Assembly: GCA_000403275.2 (NCBI GenBank)
Contig: KE159599.1
Span: forward strand, 248,001 to 312,000
Direction: 5' to 3'
DNA length: 64,000 bases
From: Lachnospiraceae bacterium 28-4
GTDB taxonomy: Bacteria; Bacillota; Clostridia; Lachnospirales; Lachnospiraceae
Numbering within the stretch: position 1 is the first letter of the stretch; the number at the start of each line of letters is the position of its first letter. Below are positions 1 to 10,763 of this stretch, in pieces. The translations under genes were made by a program, and so were the position numbers. The notes beneath the pieces were generated by a model. The model did not search any database and had not been told where the DNA came from. It was given only the letters and a program-made list of their open reading frames with translations.

Positions 1-2
1 GT

Positions 3-155
3 ATCGTCCGGGTATCCTACATCACCCTTATCGTCCGTTTTATCCCGGTGATCAACGTTATTTTCTGGGCTTATCCCCTTACCTGGTCGCTCAGCTCCAT
101 CGTTTTTTTGATTTACTTTTTAAAAGCCGACTGGGTGCATGGTTTTGAAAAATAG
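3..155 (+). CDS. MATE-family efflux transporter, C-terminal end (partial)
   Basis: This open frame enters from the left edge and ends at the TAG at 153-155, giving 50 residues. It reads as a hydrophobic segment, then WAYPLTWSLSS, another membrane segment, and KADWVHGFE. The WAYPLTW...LIY sequence closing on a charged tail is typical of the last two helices of clostridial MATE multidrug/sodium antiporters. Its 3' end overlaps the convergent glycerate kinase gene by about 43 bases. Family assignment comes only from this tail. Confidence 0.6.
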   Translation: MVRVSYITLIVRFIPVINVIFWAYPLTWSLSSIVFLIYFLKADWVHGFEK

Positions 156-1285
156 CGGGTTCCCGCCTTCCATAGCCTGTAAGCCTGTTCTGCCGTAACG
201 GACAGATTTTTTTCCGCGGTCTGCGGTTCCATCGCTTCTTCCAGGGCCGCCGGTTGCTGTAAAATGGAAAAATATGCGTCAATTTCCTCTTGTCCGCATC
301 CTTCCTCCGCGCTTCCCGCCAAAGCGATAACCGTCTTCCTATATTTTTTTGCCAGCCTCGCCACTCCCAAAGGCGCCTTTCCCATAGCCGTCTGCTTATC
401 CATCCTGCCTTCTCCGGTTATGACAAGATCTGCTTCTTTGAGATGGCGTTCTATTCCCGTCTCGTCCAATATAATATTCACTCCGGGTTCCAAAGTTCCG
501 TTCAAAAAAGTGAGGAAGGCAAAGCCAAGCCCTCCGGCCGCTCCTGTTCCTTCCTTCCACATATCCGCTTCCGCATATTTTTCTTTCGCCAGCAGGGCAT
601 ACCTTTCCATCCACCGGTCCATCCAGGCAGCCATGGATGCATCCGCGCCTTTCTGGGGGCCGTATACCGCACTGCAGCCGTCGGGCCCGCAAAGCGGGTT
701 CGAAACATCACAGGCAATGCGGAACCGGCACTCTTTCAATTCTTTCATCGCATCGGTATCTGTAATACAAGCCAAATCGGCCAGTCCTTTCGCCCCAAAC
801 GCCGTCTGTCTCCCGTCTTTATCCAGAAATCCGAACCCAAGAGCCTGCAGCATACCAATCCCGCCGTCGTTGGTAGCGCTTCCCCCGATGCCTATAATAA
901 AATTCCGGCATCCTTTTCCGATCGCATCTTTAATTATTTCCCCTACCCCGTAAGTCGTGGTATCCATCGGATTTCTTTTTTCCGGCGGCACCAGTGGAAG
1001 CCCCGCAACGCATGCCATTTCCATAACCGCAGTCCTGTTCTCCCCGATCATGCCATATCCGCAGTCCACCATAGCGCCCAAAGGCCCCGTCGCCCTTACC
1101 TTCCGCTCTTTTCCGCCCATCCCCATAATCAGAGAGTCCGCCGTGCCTTCGCCCCCGTCCGCCAGGGGCATTACTTTTATATCCGCTTCCGGATCCGCAC
1201 GCCGTATCCCTTCTGCCACCGCCTTTCCGGCCTCCATGGAAGTCAGGCAGCCTTTCAGCGAATCCATCACTATCACTATTTTCAT
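113..1285 (-). CDS. Glycerate kinase (GlxK/GarK family)
   Basis: The protein begins MKIVIVMDSLKGCLTSMEA and carries MPLADGGEGT near residue 45 and an IGIGGSATNDGG segment, all hallmarks of the glycerate 2-kinase family, which phosphorylates glycerate with ATP. Its length of about 390 residues fits the family. An in-frame start lies 13 codons upstream, but the ATG at 1285 was chosen because a GGGG motif sits about six bases before it and the family starts with MKIV. It follows the MBL hydrolase gene by 43 bases and is probably its operon partner. The sequence before its start (GCCGCGCAG then AAATGGGG) matches the 3' half of the pseudoknot leader seen at 13.4 and 30.9 kb. Confidence 0.9.
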   Translation of the reverse strand: MKIVIVMDSLKGCLTSMEAGKAVAEGIRRADPEADIKVMPLADGGEGTADSLIMGMGGKERKVRATGPLGAMVDCGYGMIGENRTAVMEMACVAGLPLVPPEKRNPMDTTTYGVGEIIKDAIGKGCRNFIIGIGGSATNDGGIGMLQALGFGFLDKDGRQTAFGAKGLADLACITDTDAMKELKECRFRIACDVSNPLCGPDGCSAVYGPQKGADASMAAWMDRWMERYALLAKEKYAEADMWKEGTGAAGGLGFAFLTFLNGTLEPGVNIILDETGIERHLKEADLVITGEGRMDKQTAMGKAPLGVARLAKKYRKTVIALAGSAEEGCGQEEIDAYFSILQQPAALEEAMEPQTAEKNLSVTAEQAYRLWKAGTRYFSKPCTQSAFKK

Positions 1286-1328
1286 TTTTAACCCCATTTC
1301 CTGCGCGGCTTTTTCTCTTCCCACATTT

Positions 1329-1961
1329 TTACTGCAAAAAAGGGTTATATTTCTTCTCCGAACCGATATCCGTCATATCCCCATGGCCGGGATATACTTT
1401 CGTCTCATCAGGCAGCACAAATAATTTTTCCTTAATGGAACGAACGAGGCTGCCCATGCTTCCGGTAGGAAAGTCCGTCCTTCCCACAGATTCCTGGAAC
1501 AAAGTATCCCCGCTGATCAGAATGCCGTCTTCTTCAAAATAATAACAGCAGCTTCCGATCGTATGCCCGGGAGTCGCTATCAGCTTGCAAGTCATGCCCG
1601 CAATCGTTATTTCTTCCCCGTCTTTCAAATAATGGTTGGGCTTCACCGTATAAGCGCGCCCCGCCTGTTCCGACACGTTATTCACCGCATCTTCACATAC
1701 GTTTTTTTCTTCTTCACAGGCATATATTTTGGCACCGCTCAACTCTCTCAGTTTCCTGCTGCCCCATATATGGTCAAAATGCCCGTGTGTCAGAAGAATG
1801 CCCGCCACCTCCAGGCCCTTTCCTTTTAGCGTCTCATAAATGTGGTCTCCCGCATCCGCAGGATCAAAGCAAATAACTTCTTTGCTTCCCTCTCTATATA
1901 CAAAATAACAGTTGGTCTGGCAAATTCCGAGAACCATCCTGCCTATTTTCAGTTCCGCCAT
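1329..1961 (-). CDS. MBL-fold metallo-hydrolase (glyoxalase II-like)
   Basis: The protein has the metallo-beta-lactamase signature LLTHGHFDH (HxHxDH), then TPGHTIGS, ISGDTLF and YPGHG, the metal ligands expected in order for a di-zinc hydrolase. At about 210 residues it fits the small YcbL/glyoxalase II-like group, which hydrolyses thioesters such as lactoylglutathione analogues. The natural substrate cannot be told. The start at 1961 is preceded by AAAGGAG and GAGAGG; a longer in-frame start would overlap the rel stop codon. It lies 22 bases behind rel in the same direction, a common clostridial arrangement. Confidence 0.88.
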   Translation of the reverse strand: MAELKIGRMVLGICQTNCYFVYREGSKEVICFDPADAGDHIYETLKGKGLEVAGILLTHGHFDHIWGSRKLRELSGAKIYACEEEKNVCEDAVNNVSEQAGRAYTVKPNHYLKDGEEITIAGMTCKLIATPGHTIGSCCYYFEEDGILISGDTLFQESVGRTDFPTGSMGSLVRSIKEKLFVLPDETKVYPGHGDMTDIGSEKKYNPFLQ

Positions 1962-1983
1962 TTCCTCTCCGCTCCTTTCTCTG

Positions 1984-4305
1984 TCAGCCCGTCGTCCTCT
2001 CAATGCCGACGACGCTCTCCACCGTGCTGATTTTATCGATAATACGGTTCAGTTCTTCCCGGCTCCTCACCTCAAAGGACGTTGACAACGTAGCGATACC
2101 CTGTTTGCTTATTCTCGTATTCAAAGAAAGAATATCTATATTCTTCTCCGTCAGCGTTTTCGCGATATCTGCCAGAAGGCCGTTCCTGTTGTTTGCAAAA
2201 ATCCTGATCTCGGCAAAATACTTTTCTCCCGTCACCTCTTCCGGCGACTGCTGCCACTCCGCATCGATCAGCCTTACCCTTTCTATCTCCGGCATATTGA
2301 TAATGTTAATACAATCAGTCCTGTGTATGGACACTCCCCTGCCCCTGGTGACAAATCCTACGATTTCATCCCCGGGCACCGGGCTGCAGCACTTGGAAAA
2401 GCGCACCGCTACATCATGAATACCTTTTACGACAATGCCTCCCTGGGATTTTGCCCGCACGAACTTTCCCTGGTTCTCGACAACCGAAGCCAGCGCTTCT
2501 TCATCGGTCATCGCTTTTTTATGAGCCTTGTCGTATAATTCCTGCAGCTTATTAATAATCTGCCCTTCCTTCAGGCCGCCATGTCCGACCGCCGCGCAGA
2601 CAGAATCCCAATCCTTAAATCCATACTTCTTCATGATGCCGTCCATATATTCCGGCTTCATGATCTCCTGCATATTGATGGCCTTTGTCTTGCAATAGGA
2701 AGCCATCATTTCCTTGCCTTTTATAATATTTTCTTCTTTCAGTTCATTCCTGAACCACTGATTGATTTTATTTTTCGCCTGAGTACTTTTTACCACATTC
2801 AGCCAGTCCATGCTGGGCCCTTTGGAATTCTGGGAAGTCAAAATCTCCACGCGGTCGCCGTTTTGTATTTCATAATCGATCGTTACCAATTTTCCGTTCA
2901 CTCTGGCTCCGATCATCCGATTTCCCACCGCGCTGTGAATATTATAGGCAAAATCGATCGGCGTAGATCCTGCCGGAAGATTTTTCACCTCTCCCCTTGG
3001 GGTAAAACAATATACACTATCAGAAAACAGGTCAAGATCGTTCTTCAACAGATTCATAAATTCCCTGTTGTCGGACATATCCTGCTGCCATTCCAAAATC
3101 TGTCTGAGCCAGGTGAGTTTTTCTTCCTCCTGGGCCTCCACTTTCTTGCCATCGGCCGCCTCTTTATATTTCCAATGGGCCGCGATTCCGTATTCCGCCG
3201 CTTTATGCATCTCATGGGTTCTGATCTGTATTTCAAAAGGCTGCCCGTTAGAACCGATCAATGTGGTATGCAGCGACTGGTAACGATTCGGCTTCGGCAT
3301 AGCGATATAATCTTTAAAACGCCCCGGAATCGGCTTATACATCTCATGGATCACGCCCAGCGCCCCGTAGCAGTCCTTGATCGTATCCACTATGATGCGT
3401 ACTGCAAACAGATCATAAATCTGGTCGATCGTCTTATCCTGATTCTTCATTTTTTTATAAATGCTGAAAAAATGCTTGACGCGGCCGTCAATCTGAGCTT
3501 TAATACCCGCATTTTCGATATGTTTACTTACTTCATTGACAATATTCTGGATATATCTTTCCCGTTCGCTCTTACGGACGGCGATCTTATCCACCAGATC
3601 GTAATAAACTTCCGGTTCCAGATATTTTAAAGAAAGGTCATCCAACTCCACCTTAATCTTAGAAATCCCCAGTCTTTGGGCAATAGGAGCATAAATATCC
3701 AAGGTTTCCTTCGCTATCCTCTGCTGCTTTTCCGACGGCATATGTTTCAATGTCCGCATATTGTGCAGCCTGTCAGCCAGTTTAATAATAATAACCCGGA
3801 TATCCTTCGCCATGGCAAGAAACATTTTCCTCAGATTCTCCGCCTGCATTTCCAGCTTATCCGCCGTTTTCCCTTCGTTGTCCCCGGACAACTGCAAAAG
3901 CTGCAGCTTCGTAACACCATCTACCAGCAGAGCTACATCGGAGCCAAACTCGGCCTTTATCTCCTCATCGGTCATAATCGTGTCTTCCACTACATCGTGC
4001 AGAAGACCGGACGCAATCGTTTCCTTATCCATTTCCAGGTCTGCCAAGATAATCGCCACGCAGAGAGGATGGATAATATAAGGTTCTCCTGACTTCCTGA
4101 CCTGCGTTTTATGGGCATCATAAGCAATCCGATATGCCTTTTCTATTAAAGAAATATCATCCGAAGGGTGATATTTCCTTACCCGGGCAATCAGATCCTG
4201 ATACAGCTGGTCGGGACTCTGGAATTCCTGAATCAATTCAATCCTGCCATCGTCAAATATCAGACCTTTTTTTTCAGTTGTTACATGATCCTTTTCTTCT
4301 GTCAT
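1984..4305 (-). CDS. relA: Bifunctional (p)ppGpp synthetase/hydrolase Rel
   Basis: This 773-residue protein has the full long-RSH layout. An N-terminal HD hydrolase domain carries HPLCVAIILADL and LLHDVVEDT. The synthetase domain has RFKDYIAMPKPNRYQSLHTT. A TGS domain lies near residues 410-470 (CFTPRGEVKNLPAGSTPIDFAY), then a cysteine-containing region (FSKCCSPVPGDEIVGFVT) and a C-terminal ACT domain. Both catalytic halves look intact, so it should make and degrade (p)ppGpp in the stringent response. The ATG at 4305 was preferred over one two codons upstream because GGAG lies six bases before it. It follows apt by 66 bases, the usual apt-rel order of Firmicutes. Confidence 0.96.
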   Translation of the reverse strand: MTEEKDHVTTEKKGLIFDDGRIELIQEFQSPDQLYQDLIARVRKYHPSDDISLIEKAYRIAYDAHKTQVRKSGEPYIIHPLCVAIILADLEMDKETIASGLLHDVVEDTIMTDEEIKAEFGSDVALLVDGVTKLQLLQLSGDNEGKTADKLEMQAENLRKMFLAMAKDIRVIIIKLADRLHNMRTLKHMPSEKQQRIAKETLDIYAPIAQRLGISKIKVELDDLSLKYLEPEVYYDLVDKIAVRKSERERYIQNIVNEVSKHIENAGIKAQIDGRVKHFFSIYKKMKNQDKTIDQIYDLFAVRIIVDTIKDCYGALGVIHEMYKPIPGRFKDYIAMPKPNRYQSLHTTLIGSNGQPFEIQIRTHEMHKAAEYGIAAHWKYKEAADGKKVEAQEEEKLTWLRQILEWQQDMSDNREFMNLLKNDLDLFSDSVYCFTPRGEVKNLPAGSTPIDFAYNIHSAVGNRMIGARVNGKLVTIDYEIQNGDRVEILTSQNSKGPSMDWLNVVKSTQAKNKINQWFRNELKEENIIKGKEMMASYCKTKAINMQEIMKPEYMDGIMKKYGFKDWDSVCAAVGHGGLKEGQIINKLQELYDKAHKKAMTDEEALASVVENQGKFVRAKSQGGIVVKGIHDVAVRFSKCCSPVPGDEIVGFVTRGRGVSIHRTDCINIINMPEIERVRLIDAEWQQSPEEVTGEKYFAEIRIFANNRNGLLADIAKTLTEKNIDILSLNTRISKQGIATLSTSFEVRSREELNRIIDKISTVESVVGIERTTG

Positions 4306-4371
4306 ACACATCTCCGGCCATTATTTTTTCTTGCTTTCTTATTTCTTTATAGTCCAAAACCCCTATCTACA

Positions 4372-4896
4372 TTATTTTCCTTCATACCTGATCGCGGATT
4401 CCAGCCGGTAGCCTCCCAGCCGTTCACGCCCTTTTAATCCTGCCAGTTCCATTAAAACTACAATCCCTGTTACTTCTCCTCCCAGGGACTCGATCAATCT
4501 GACCATCGCTTCCGTCGTTCCCCCGGTGGCGATCAGGTCATCTACAATTAATACCTTCTGCCCTTCCCGTACCGAGTCCTTATGCATTTCGATCGTTGCC
4601 TTGCCATATTCAAGGTCATAATCAATGGAAACCGTCTCACAAGGAAGTTTTCCTTTCTTGCGTATCAAAACAAAGGGCTTTTTTAAATTATATGCAATAG
4701 GCATACCAAAAATAAATCCCCTTGATTCCGGCCCGACAATCACATCAAATTCCAAATCTTTTACCTTCTCCTGCATGGTATCCACAGCAAGCTGCAGACC
4801 TTCCGCATCCTGGAGAACGCTTGTCACATCTCTGAAAATAATGCCTTCCTCCGGGAAATCCGGTATACTCCTTACATATTCTTCCAATCTTTTCAT
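4372..4896 (-). CDS. apt: Adenine phosphoribosyltransferase
   Basis: The 174-residue protein begins MKRLEEYVRSIPDFPEEGIIFRD, typical of Apt, and carries the PRPP-binding loop VLIVDDLIATGGT and the PESRGFIFG segment. It converts adenine and PRPP to AMP in purine salvage. Length is standard for the family. A purine-rich GGGGAT lies upstream of the ATG. It is followed by rel in the same direction, so nucleotide salvage and stringent-response genes are probably co-transcribed. Confidence 0.96.
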   Translation of the reverse strand: MKRLEEYVRSIPDFPEEGIIFRDVTSVLQDAEGLQLAVDTMQEKVKDLEFDVIVGPESRGFIFGMPIAYNLKKPFVLIRKKGKLPCETVSIDYDLEYGKATIEMHKDSVREGQKVLIVDDLIATGGTTEAMVRLIESLGGEVTGIVVLMELAGLKGRERLGGYRLESAIRYEGK

Positions 4897-4927
4897 TTTT
4901 TATCCCCATTCCGGCCACAGACGCCGC

Positions 4928-6028
4928 CTAAAAATTCTTATTGCAATGTACCATAAAATATTGTTGCTCCGTAATCATCTGTTCCTTCACGTGAAGGCAC
5001 TCTTTGATCCGGTCCTCTATATTCAAAAACTCATTCACCAGTTCAGGATCAAACTCTATGCCACTTTTTTCAGCGATCATTATCATCGCTCTTTCATGGC
5101 TGAACGGCTCCTTATATGGCCTTTTTGATGTCAAAGCATCGTATACATCCACAATGCTCATGATCCTGGCCACCAATGGGATGTTCTTTCCTTTCAGTCC
5201 ATCCGGATATCCGCTTCCATTCCATTTCTCATGATGGCATCTGGCTATTTGCTCCGCCACTTCGGCAAATTCCCTGTCCGGAATCCTTCCTTTAATAAAA
5301 GCAAAAATATCTCCTCCTATGACAGAGTGCATTTTCATCTGTTCAAATTCTTCTTTGCTCAAGCCTCCTGCTTTTCGAAGCACAGCATCCTCGATCGCTA
5401 TCTTTCCCACATCATGAAGCGGTGCCGAGCGACATGCCCTTCTTACAAGGCTCTCAGGCAGTTCATCTCTATATTTGGGAAGCTCCATCAAATATTCAAT
5501 AAACAATTTGAAAAATAAAGACGTATTTTTCAGATGCCCTCCCGTTACGCCGTCTCTGGACTCCACCAGTCCGGCAAAACTAATGGTCATCAGATCATAC
5601 ATGCTCTCGATCTCTTCTACTTTTTCCGCCACTTTTTCTTCCAGGCTCCGTTCATACTCAGCCAAAGCAATCTGAGTTTCAATTCTTTTTTTCATAACAA
5701 TGGGAACAAAGGGTTTGGTGATATAATCCACGATTCCGCAGTTGAATCCTTCCACTTCCGACTCGGCCCTCGTCTCCGCCGTAAGGAAAATCACCGGAAT
5801 TGTTTTATAGCAAGGTGTCGATTTCAAAATCCTCATCATTTCATAGCCGTCCATCCCCGGCATGATTACATCCAGAAGAATTAAATCCGGCCGTACCGTT
5901 TCCATAATCTCGAAGGCTTCCTTTGCAGACAACGCTTCATACAATTCATACGTATCCTGTAAAACCAGGCTTGCCGCCTTATGGTTAAGCTGTACATCAT
6001 CCACCATCAATATTATCTTTTTCTTCAT
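4928..6028 (-). CDS. Response regulator with HD-GYP phosphodiesterase output
   Basis: Residues 1-120 form a receiver domain (ILMVDDVQLN; phospho-acceptor Asp in DLILLDVIMPGMDGYEM; the conserved Lys in ITKPF). The C-terminal half is an HD-GYP domain with RRACRSAPLHDVGKIAI and HHEKWNGSGYPDG, both motifs intact. Proteins of this design hydrolyse cyclic di-GMP after phosphorylation of the receiver. No kinase lies beside it, so it is probably an orphan regulator. The start at 6028 is preceded by AAGGGTG; a 13-codon longer version begins at 6067. Confidence 0.9.
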   Translation of the reverse strand: MKKKIILMVDDVQLNHKAASLVLQDTYELYEALSAKEAFEIMETVRPDLILLDVIMPGMDGYEMMRILKSTPCYKTIPVIFLTAETRAESEVEGFNCGIVDYITKPFVPIVMKKRIETQIALAEYERSLEEKVAEKVEEIESMYDLMTISFAGLVESRDGVTGGHLKNTSLFFKLFIEYLMELPKYRDELPESLVRRACRSAPLHDVGKIAIEDAVLRKAGGLSKEEFEQMKMHSVIGGDIFAFIKGRIPDREFAEVAEQIARCHHEKWNGSGYPDGLKGKNIPLVARIMSIVDVYDALTSKRPYKEPFSHERAMIMIAEKSGIEFDPELVNEFLNIEDRIKECLHVKEQMITEQQYFMVHCNKNF

Positions 6029-6132
6029 ATGATCACCCTTATCCCCGTTTTCCGCCGCCATGAACAACGCGCCGGTAAATAAATGGTTTCCATAAAAATC
6101 ATATCAATATATTATTTTCTTGTCAACGGATT

Positions 6133-6540
6133 TTAATGCCCCGCAAGGGGTTTCCTGTAGCCGGTCACTGTCATGACAGCTACCTGGTTTCCAAGCTCAT
6201 CCGCAATATCAATATTGTAATAACTCGTGGTGCGCCCGTTTTTTATGCATTGTGCCCGGGCCGTCAGCTTTTCCCCTTTTGCAGTTCCCAGATAAGCAAT
6301 ATTGGAACTGAGGGACACCACCCCCGGATCCTGCCAGTTGGCAGCCACTGCAAACGCAAAATCGGCCAATGTAAAAATAGCTCCTCCCATTACAGCCCCA
6401 AGGGCATTCCTATGGGAATCCGATAGTTTCAGACTACATTTCGCATATCGTTCGCCGATCTCATCGATAACGGCTCCGCTTTCCGTCGCAAACCTATCCT
6501 TTTTAAACAATTTTCTGACTTCATCCAATGTTTTCTGCAT
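6133..6540 (-). CDS. PaaI-type hotdog thioesterase
   Basis: The 135-residue protein has the hotdog-fold core of PaaI thioesterases: RNALGAVMGGAIFTLADFAFAVAAN, where the glycine-rich stretch and the following Asp form the active site, then VVSLSSNIAYLGTAKGEKLTARAQ. Such enzymes hydrolyse acyl-CoA thioesters; the acyl group here is unknown. It stands alone between the HD-GYP regulator and the groEL operon. Confidence 0.88.
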   Translation of the reverse strand: MQKTLDEVRKLFKKDRFATESGAVIDEIGERYAKCSLKLSDSHRNALGAVMGGAIFTLADFAFAVAANWQDPGVVSLSSNIAYLGTAKGEKLTARAQCIKNGRTTSYYNIDIADELGNQVAVMTVTGYRKPLAGH

Positions 6541-6789
6541 TCCCTGCTTATCACTCCCGGCCTGTTTCTAAAAAACGGATATGGAAAGCGCCATGCCTTC
6601 CCCAATGATAGTTCCTTCTTAATTATAACCGCTCCCGCCGCCTATGACAACCGCTTTCCCGGCCAATATCGGCAAATACTATTTTCAAAATATTTTTTCA
6701 CCAGCTTGGATAATATGAACAACCGCGCCAATAACTGGAAATTATCGACGCGGCTGTCTTTTGCCTTTTTTGTTATTCAATCAATTCTA

Positions 6790-8457
<1,668 letters not shown>

Positions 8458-8501
8458 TTACGGCGCTGTCTCTTATAAAGCAAAAATATTTACCGCTTCA
8501 T

Positions 8502-8786
8502 TTATTCGATCACTGCCAATATATCGCTCTGCTTTACAATAATGAATTCTTCTTCGTCAATCTTAACATCCGTCCCCGCATACTTAGAATAGATGACATG
8601 ATCTCCGGCTTTTACTTCCATCTTCACTTCTTTGCCGTCCACCGTTCCGCCCGGCCCCACTGCCACTACTTCCGCCTGCTGCGGCTTCTCCTTATTCTGC
8701 CCCGGAAGGACAATACCCGATTTCGTCGTTTCTTCTGCTACTAACTGCTTTAATACAACTCTGTCGCCTAAAGGTACTAATTTCAT
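8502..8786 (-). CDS. groES: Co-chaperonin GroES (Hsp10)
   Basis: The 94-residue protein starts MKLVPLGDRVVLKQLVAEETTKSGIVLPG, with the mobile loop (EETTKSGIVLPG) that contacts GroEL, and ends in VKQSDILAVIE. It caps the GroEL chamber. The ATG follows AAGGAGG at normal spacing. It is the first gene of the chaperonin operon, with CIRCE and a clear promoter directly upstream. Confidence 0.98.
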   Translation of the reverse strand: MKLVPLGDRVVLKQLVAEETTKSGIVLPGQNKEKPQQAEVVAVGPGGTVDGKEVKMEVKAGDHVIYSKYAGTDVKIDEEEFIIVKQSDILAVIE

Positions 8787-8828
8787 TTTAAAAGCCTCCT
8801 TATGTCAATTTTCATTTTTTTCGTCTTA

Positions 8829-8855
8829 TTAGCACTCTTTTTCATTGAGTGCTAA
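8829..8855 (-). promoter_or_regulatory. CIRCE operator (HrcA binding site)
   Basis: TTAGCACTC, nine bases, GAGTGCTAA: an exact match to the CIRCE inverted repeat bound by the HrcA repressor. It lies between the groES promoter and start codon, where bound HrcA would block transcription at normal temperature. Confidence 0.97.
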
Positions 8856-8867
8856 TCACTAACCCAT

Positions 8868-8896
8868 ATATTAAATTCATATGCAACGGTTTGCAA
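8868..8896 (-). promoter_or_regulatory. Sigma-A-type promoter of groES-groEL
   Basis: On the minus strand, TTGCAA (8891-8896) and TAATAT (8868-8873) are 17 bases apart, and CIRCE starts right downstream of the expected initiation point. Identified by eye. Confidence 0.7.
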
Positions 8897-9042
8897 ATGC
8901 AATTATAAAGGCAAGAATCTCCATTTCTTTATTTTTCTCATCTTTTCTTTATTTTACTCTTATTTACTCACTTTTAATATATTTCATTTTTTAATAATTA
9001 TTTTATAAAGTTTATAGGAAATTATAATGCCCTATCGCACAA

Positions 9043-9075
9043 AGGATTTCATATACTCACCGTACATGAAATCCT
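9043..9075 (-). terminator. Hairpin after the GGDEF gene, possible terminator
   Basis: A 10-bp perfect inverted repeat (AGGATTTCAT / ATGAAATCCT) sits just past the stop codon of the GGDEF gene. Only a short T run follows on the minus strand, so termination strength is uncertain. Beyond it, 8897-9042 is AT-rich with no gene seen. Confidence 0.45.
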
Positions 9076-9090
9076 CTTTAAAAATCCCTC

Positions 9091-10026
9091 TTATTTTTTC
9101 AGCCCTCTTCGAAGTCTCTCCTGATACCCCGGCGCGCTTTTAATTTCCAGTTTGTGGTTAAACATCTCATATTCCGCATCGGATATTTTATCTTCCAGAA
9201 GTTCCTCCACATTGGTCTTATATACGATGCCTGTCGCTACGGAAGGCGCGAGCGCCTCATCTTCATCATAAGCCAGGCATGCATCCTGTATCCTTTGGCA
9301 GTAATCCTCTGCTTCCCCGTCTTCCGCCATGGGAATCAGCACAAGAAATACGTCCCCGTCGATCCTTCCGATCATATACTCGCTTTTCGCCTCTTTTTTT
9401 ATAATAGAAGCAATCAGTTGGATCAGACTGTCGCTCTTCTCGACTCCAAAATTGTCATATACAAATTTCCAGTCGTTAATATTTATATTGATCACTGCTA
9501 CCGGTATTGTTTCGGAACGCTCCAATACCTGCATTTTACTTTCTATGTAATTCTTATTATAAACTCCGGTCAGGACATCCTCCGTCTCACCGCATCTCCT
9601 TTGTTGCCTTCCCTTCCCCAGCCTTACTTCCAGCTCATCGATATAGGCGGCGGATTCCCTGTGCATATATACTTCATTTCCCAAAGATGTCAGGAGTCGT
9701 ATAGATGCTTTCAGCATTTTCCCGGCCTCTTCTCTTTTTTCCTCCTGTACCTTGTCATATTTTACATAAATATGGGCAACAGTGCGATCCGCAATGCGCA
9801 GTTTCTCCCCCGGTTCCGCTTCCACATCCGGTTGAAACCCTGCAAAATCTCCCACTTCCAATATCTTCTCCCCATGGCGGCCCGTAAGGAGTATTTCCAT
9901 ATCATAAGAACCGGCCAGAACTTGAAGATATTCTTCCAACAGATCCATGGCATACAGATTTTTTATTGCATAATTTTTAATATTTTCTTTGATCCTTTTT
10001 TCAAAAGCAATCTCTTGATAACTCAT
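9091..10026 (-). CDS. GGDEF-domain protein with degenerate active site
   Basis: The 311-residue soluble protein has an N-terminal region without recognised motif (1-140) and a C-terminal GGDEF fold starting at DVLTGVYNKNY (150-160). The catalytic loop reads R-IDGDVF (221-227) where active diguanylate cyclases have GG(D/E)EF, so the first Gly and the catalytic Glu are replaced. It is therefore unlikely to make cyclic di-GMP and more likely binds a nucleotide or partner as a regulator. No signal peptide or membrane segment is visible. A promoter and a 15-bp-arm palindrome lie upstream. Confidence 0.8.
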   Translation of the reverse strand: MSYQEIAFEKRIKENIKNYAIKNLYAMDLLEEYLQVLAGSYDMEILLTGRHGEKILEVGDFAGFQPDVEAEPGEKLRIADRTVAHIYVKYDKVQEEKREEAGKMLKASIRLLTSLGNEVYMHRESAAYIDELEVRLGKGRQQRRCGETEDVLTGVYNKNYIESKMQVLERSETIPVAVINININDWKFVYDNFGVEKSDSLIQLIASIIKKEAKSEYMIGRIDGDVFLVLIPMAEDGEAEDYCQRIQDACLAYDEDEALAPSVATGIVYKTNVEELLEDKISDAEYEMFNHKLEIKSAPGYQERLRRGLKK

Positions 10027-10055
10027 AGTTCATCCCTCTTCTGCATTCCATATTT

Positions 10056-10086
10056 ACAGTTAAAAAATCTAAGATTTTTCAACTGT
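10056..10086. promoter_or_regulatory. Palindrome in the GGDEF gene leader
   Basis: Two 15-base arms (ACAGTT..AAATCT and its complement, one mismatch) are separated by one base. The site lies just after the proposed transcription start of the GGDEF gene, so it may be an operator or a leader hairpin. Which one cannot be decided from sequence. Confidence 0.4.
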
Positions 10087-10098
10087 TGTCTCTGTAAC

Positions 10099-10127
10099 AG
10101 TATACCTTTTTTTATGAAGTTTGTCTA
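10099..10127 (-). promoter_or_regulatory. Promoter for the GGDEF gene
   Basis: TAGACA (10122-10127) and TATACT (10099-10104) on the minus strand are 17 bases apart, about 70 bases before the ATG. Confidence 0.5.
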
Positions 10128-10173
10128 TGAATTTTCCTGTTGTTTTCAGCGAAATTCGTAATCCGGATGCCAT

Positions 10174-10731
10174 CTATGCATCCGCCTCAAAGGATTCCTC
10201 CGCCCCCTCCGCTATGTATGCTTCCTGATATCCGTTCCCGTTTCGCACAAACTCTAACGGCATCTTTTCTTTTGCCTCTTCTTCCGTCTCCGGCAGCCTC
10301 TGATATTCGCCGCTTTCCTGAAACTCCCGGAACGCCTGGTTCAATGCCTGGATAATCATATCCCTGTCCGGGTCTTTCTCGCTGATGCTCCCGACAAAAG
10401 CAGAAAATACTTCCTGCGCCTCCTGTTTGGAACGGCAGCTTTTCAGTCTGCTTTCCATTTCCTTTCGTATCCTCTGGGCACGTAATACTTTCTGGTACAA
10501 TTCTGGATTGGTTCTCGCAAGAAAACTCATTTCATCCGCAGTCAGCTTCTGCCCGGACCGTGCCTTCGCATATACCCTTGCTGCATAGGCTTCCTTTGTT
10601 TCCCCCCGCAGCCCTTCCTCTCTGATGCTGCGTGCATACTCCATCAGCTGCTGCTCAATCGGCATCCGCTGTTTTTCTTCCGTCATACCCGGTGCCGCTG
10701 TTTTTCCTTTTCCTATCATGTTCGTAATCAT
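10174..10731 (-). CDS. Hypothetical helical protein (185 aa)
   Basis: Not recognised. The protein is hydrophilic, rich in Glu, Lys and Arg, and probably all alpha-helical, without signal peptide or membrane segments. A middle part reads ADEMSFLARTNPELYQKVLRAQRIRKEMESRLKSC, which resembles helical repeats that bind other proteins. It is the last of three unknown minus-strand genes (12380 to 10174) that are probably one operon; the next gene upstream lies 32 bases away. Confidence 0.7.
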   Translation of the reverse strand: MITNMIGKGKTAAPGMTEEKQRMPIEQQLMEYARSIREEGLRGETKEAYAARVYAKARSGQKLTADEMSFLARTNPELYQKVLRAQRIRKEMESRLKSCRSKQEAQEVFSAFVGSISEKDPDRDMIIQALNQAFREFQESGEYQRLPETEEEAKEKMPLEFVRNGNGYQEAYIAEGAEESFEADA

Positions 10732-10763
10732 ATCCGCACTCCCGCCTCCTCATTATAAAATAT

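Noticed and set aside
264-1424. Several long plus-strand frames opposite glycerate kinase
   Set aside because: All are antisense to a gene with full family motifs and show low-complexity Ser/Pro/Phe-rich translations.
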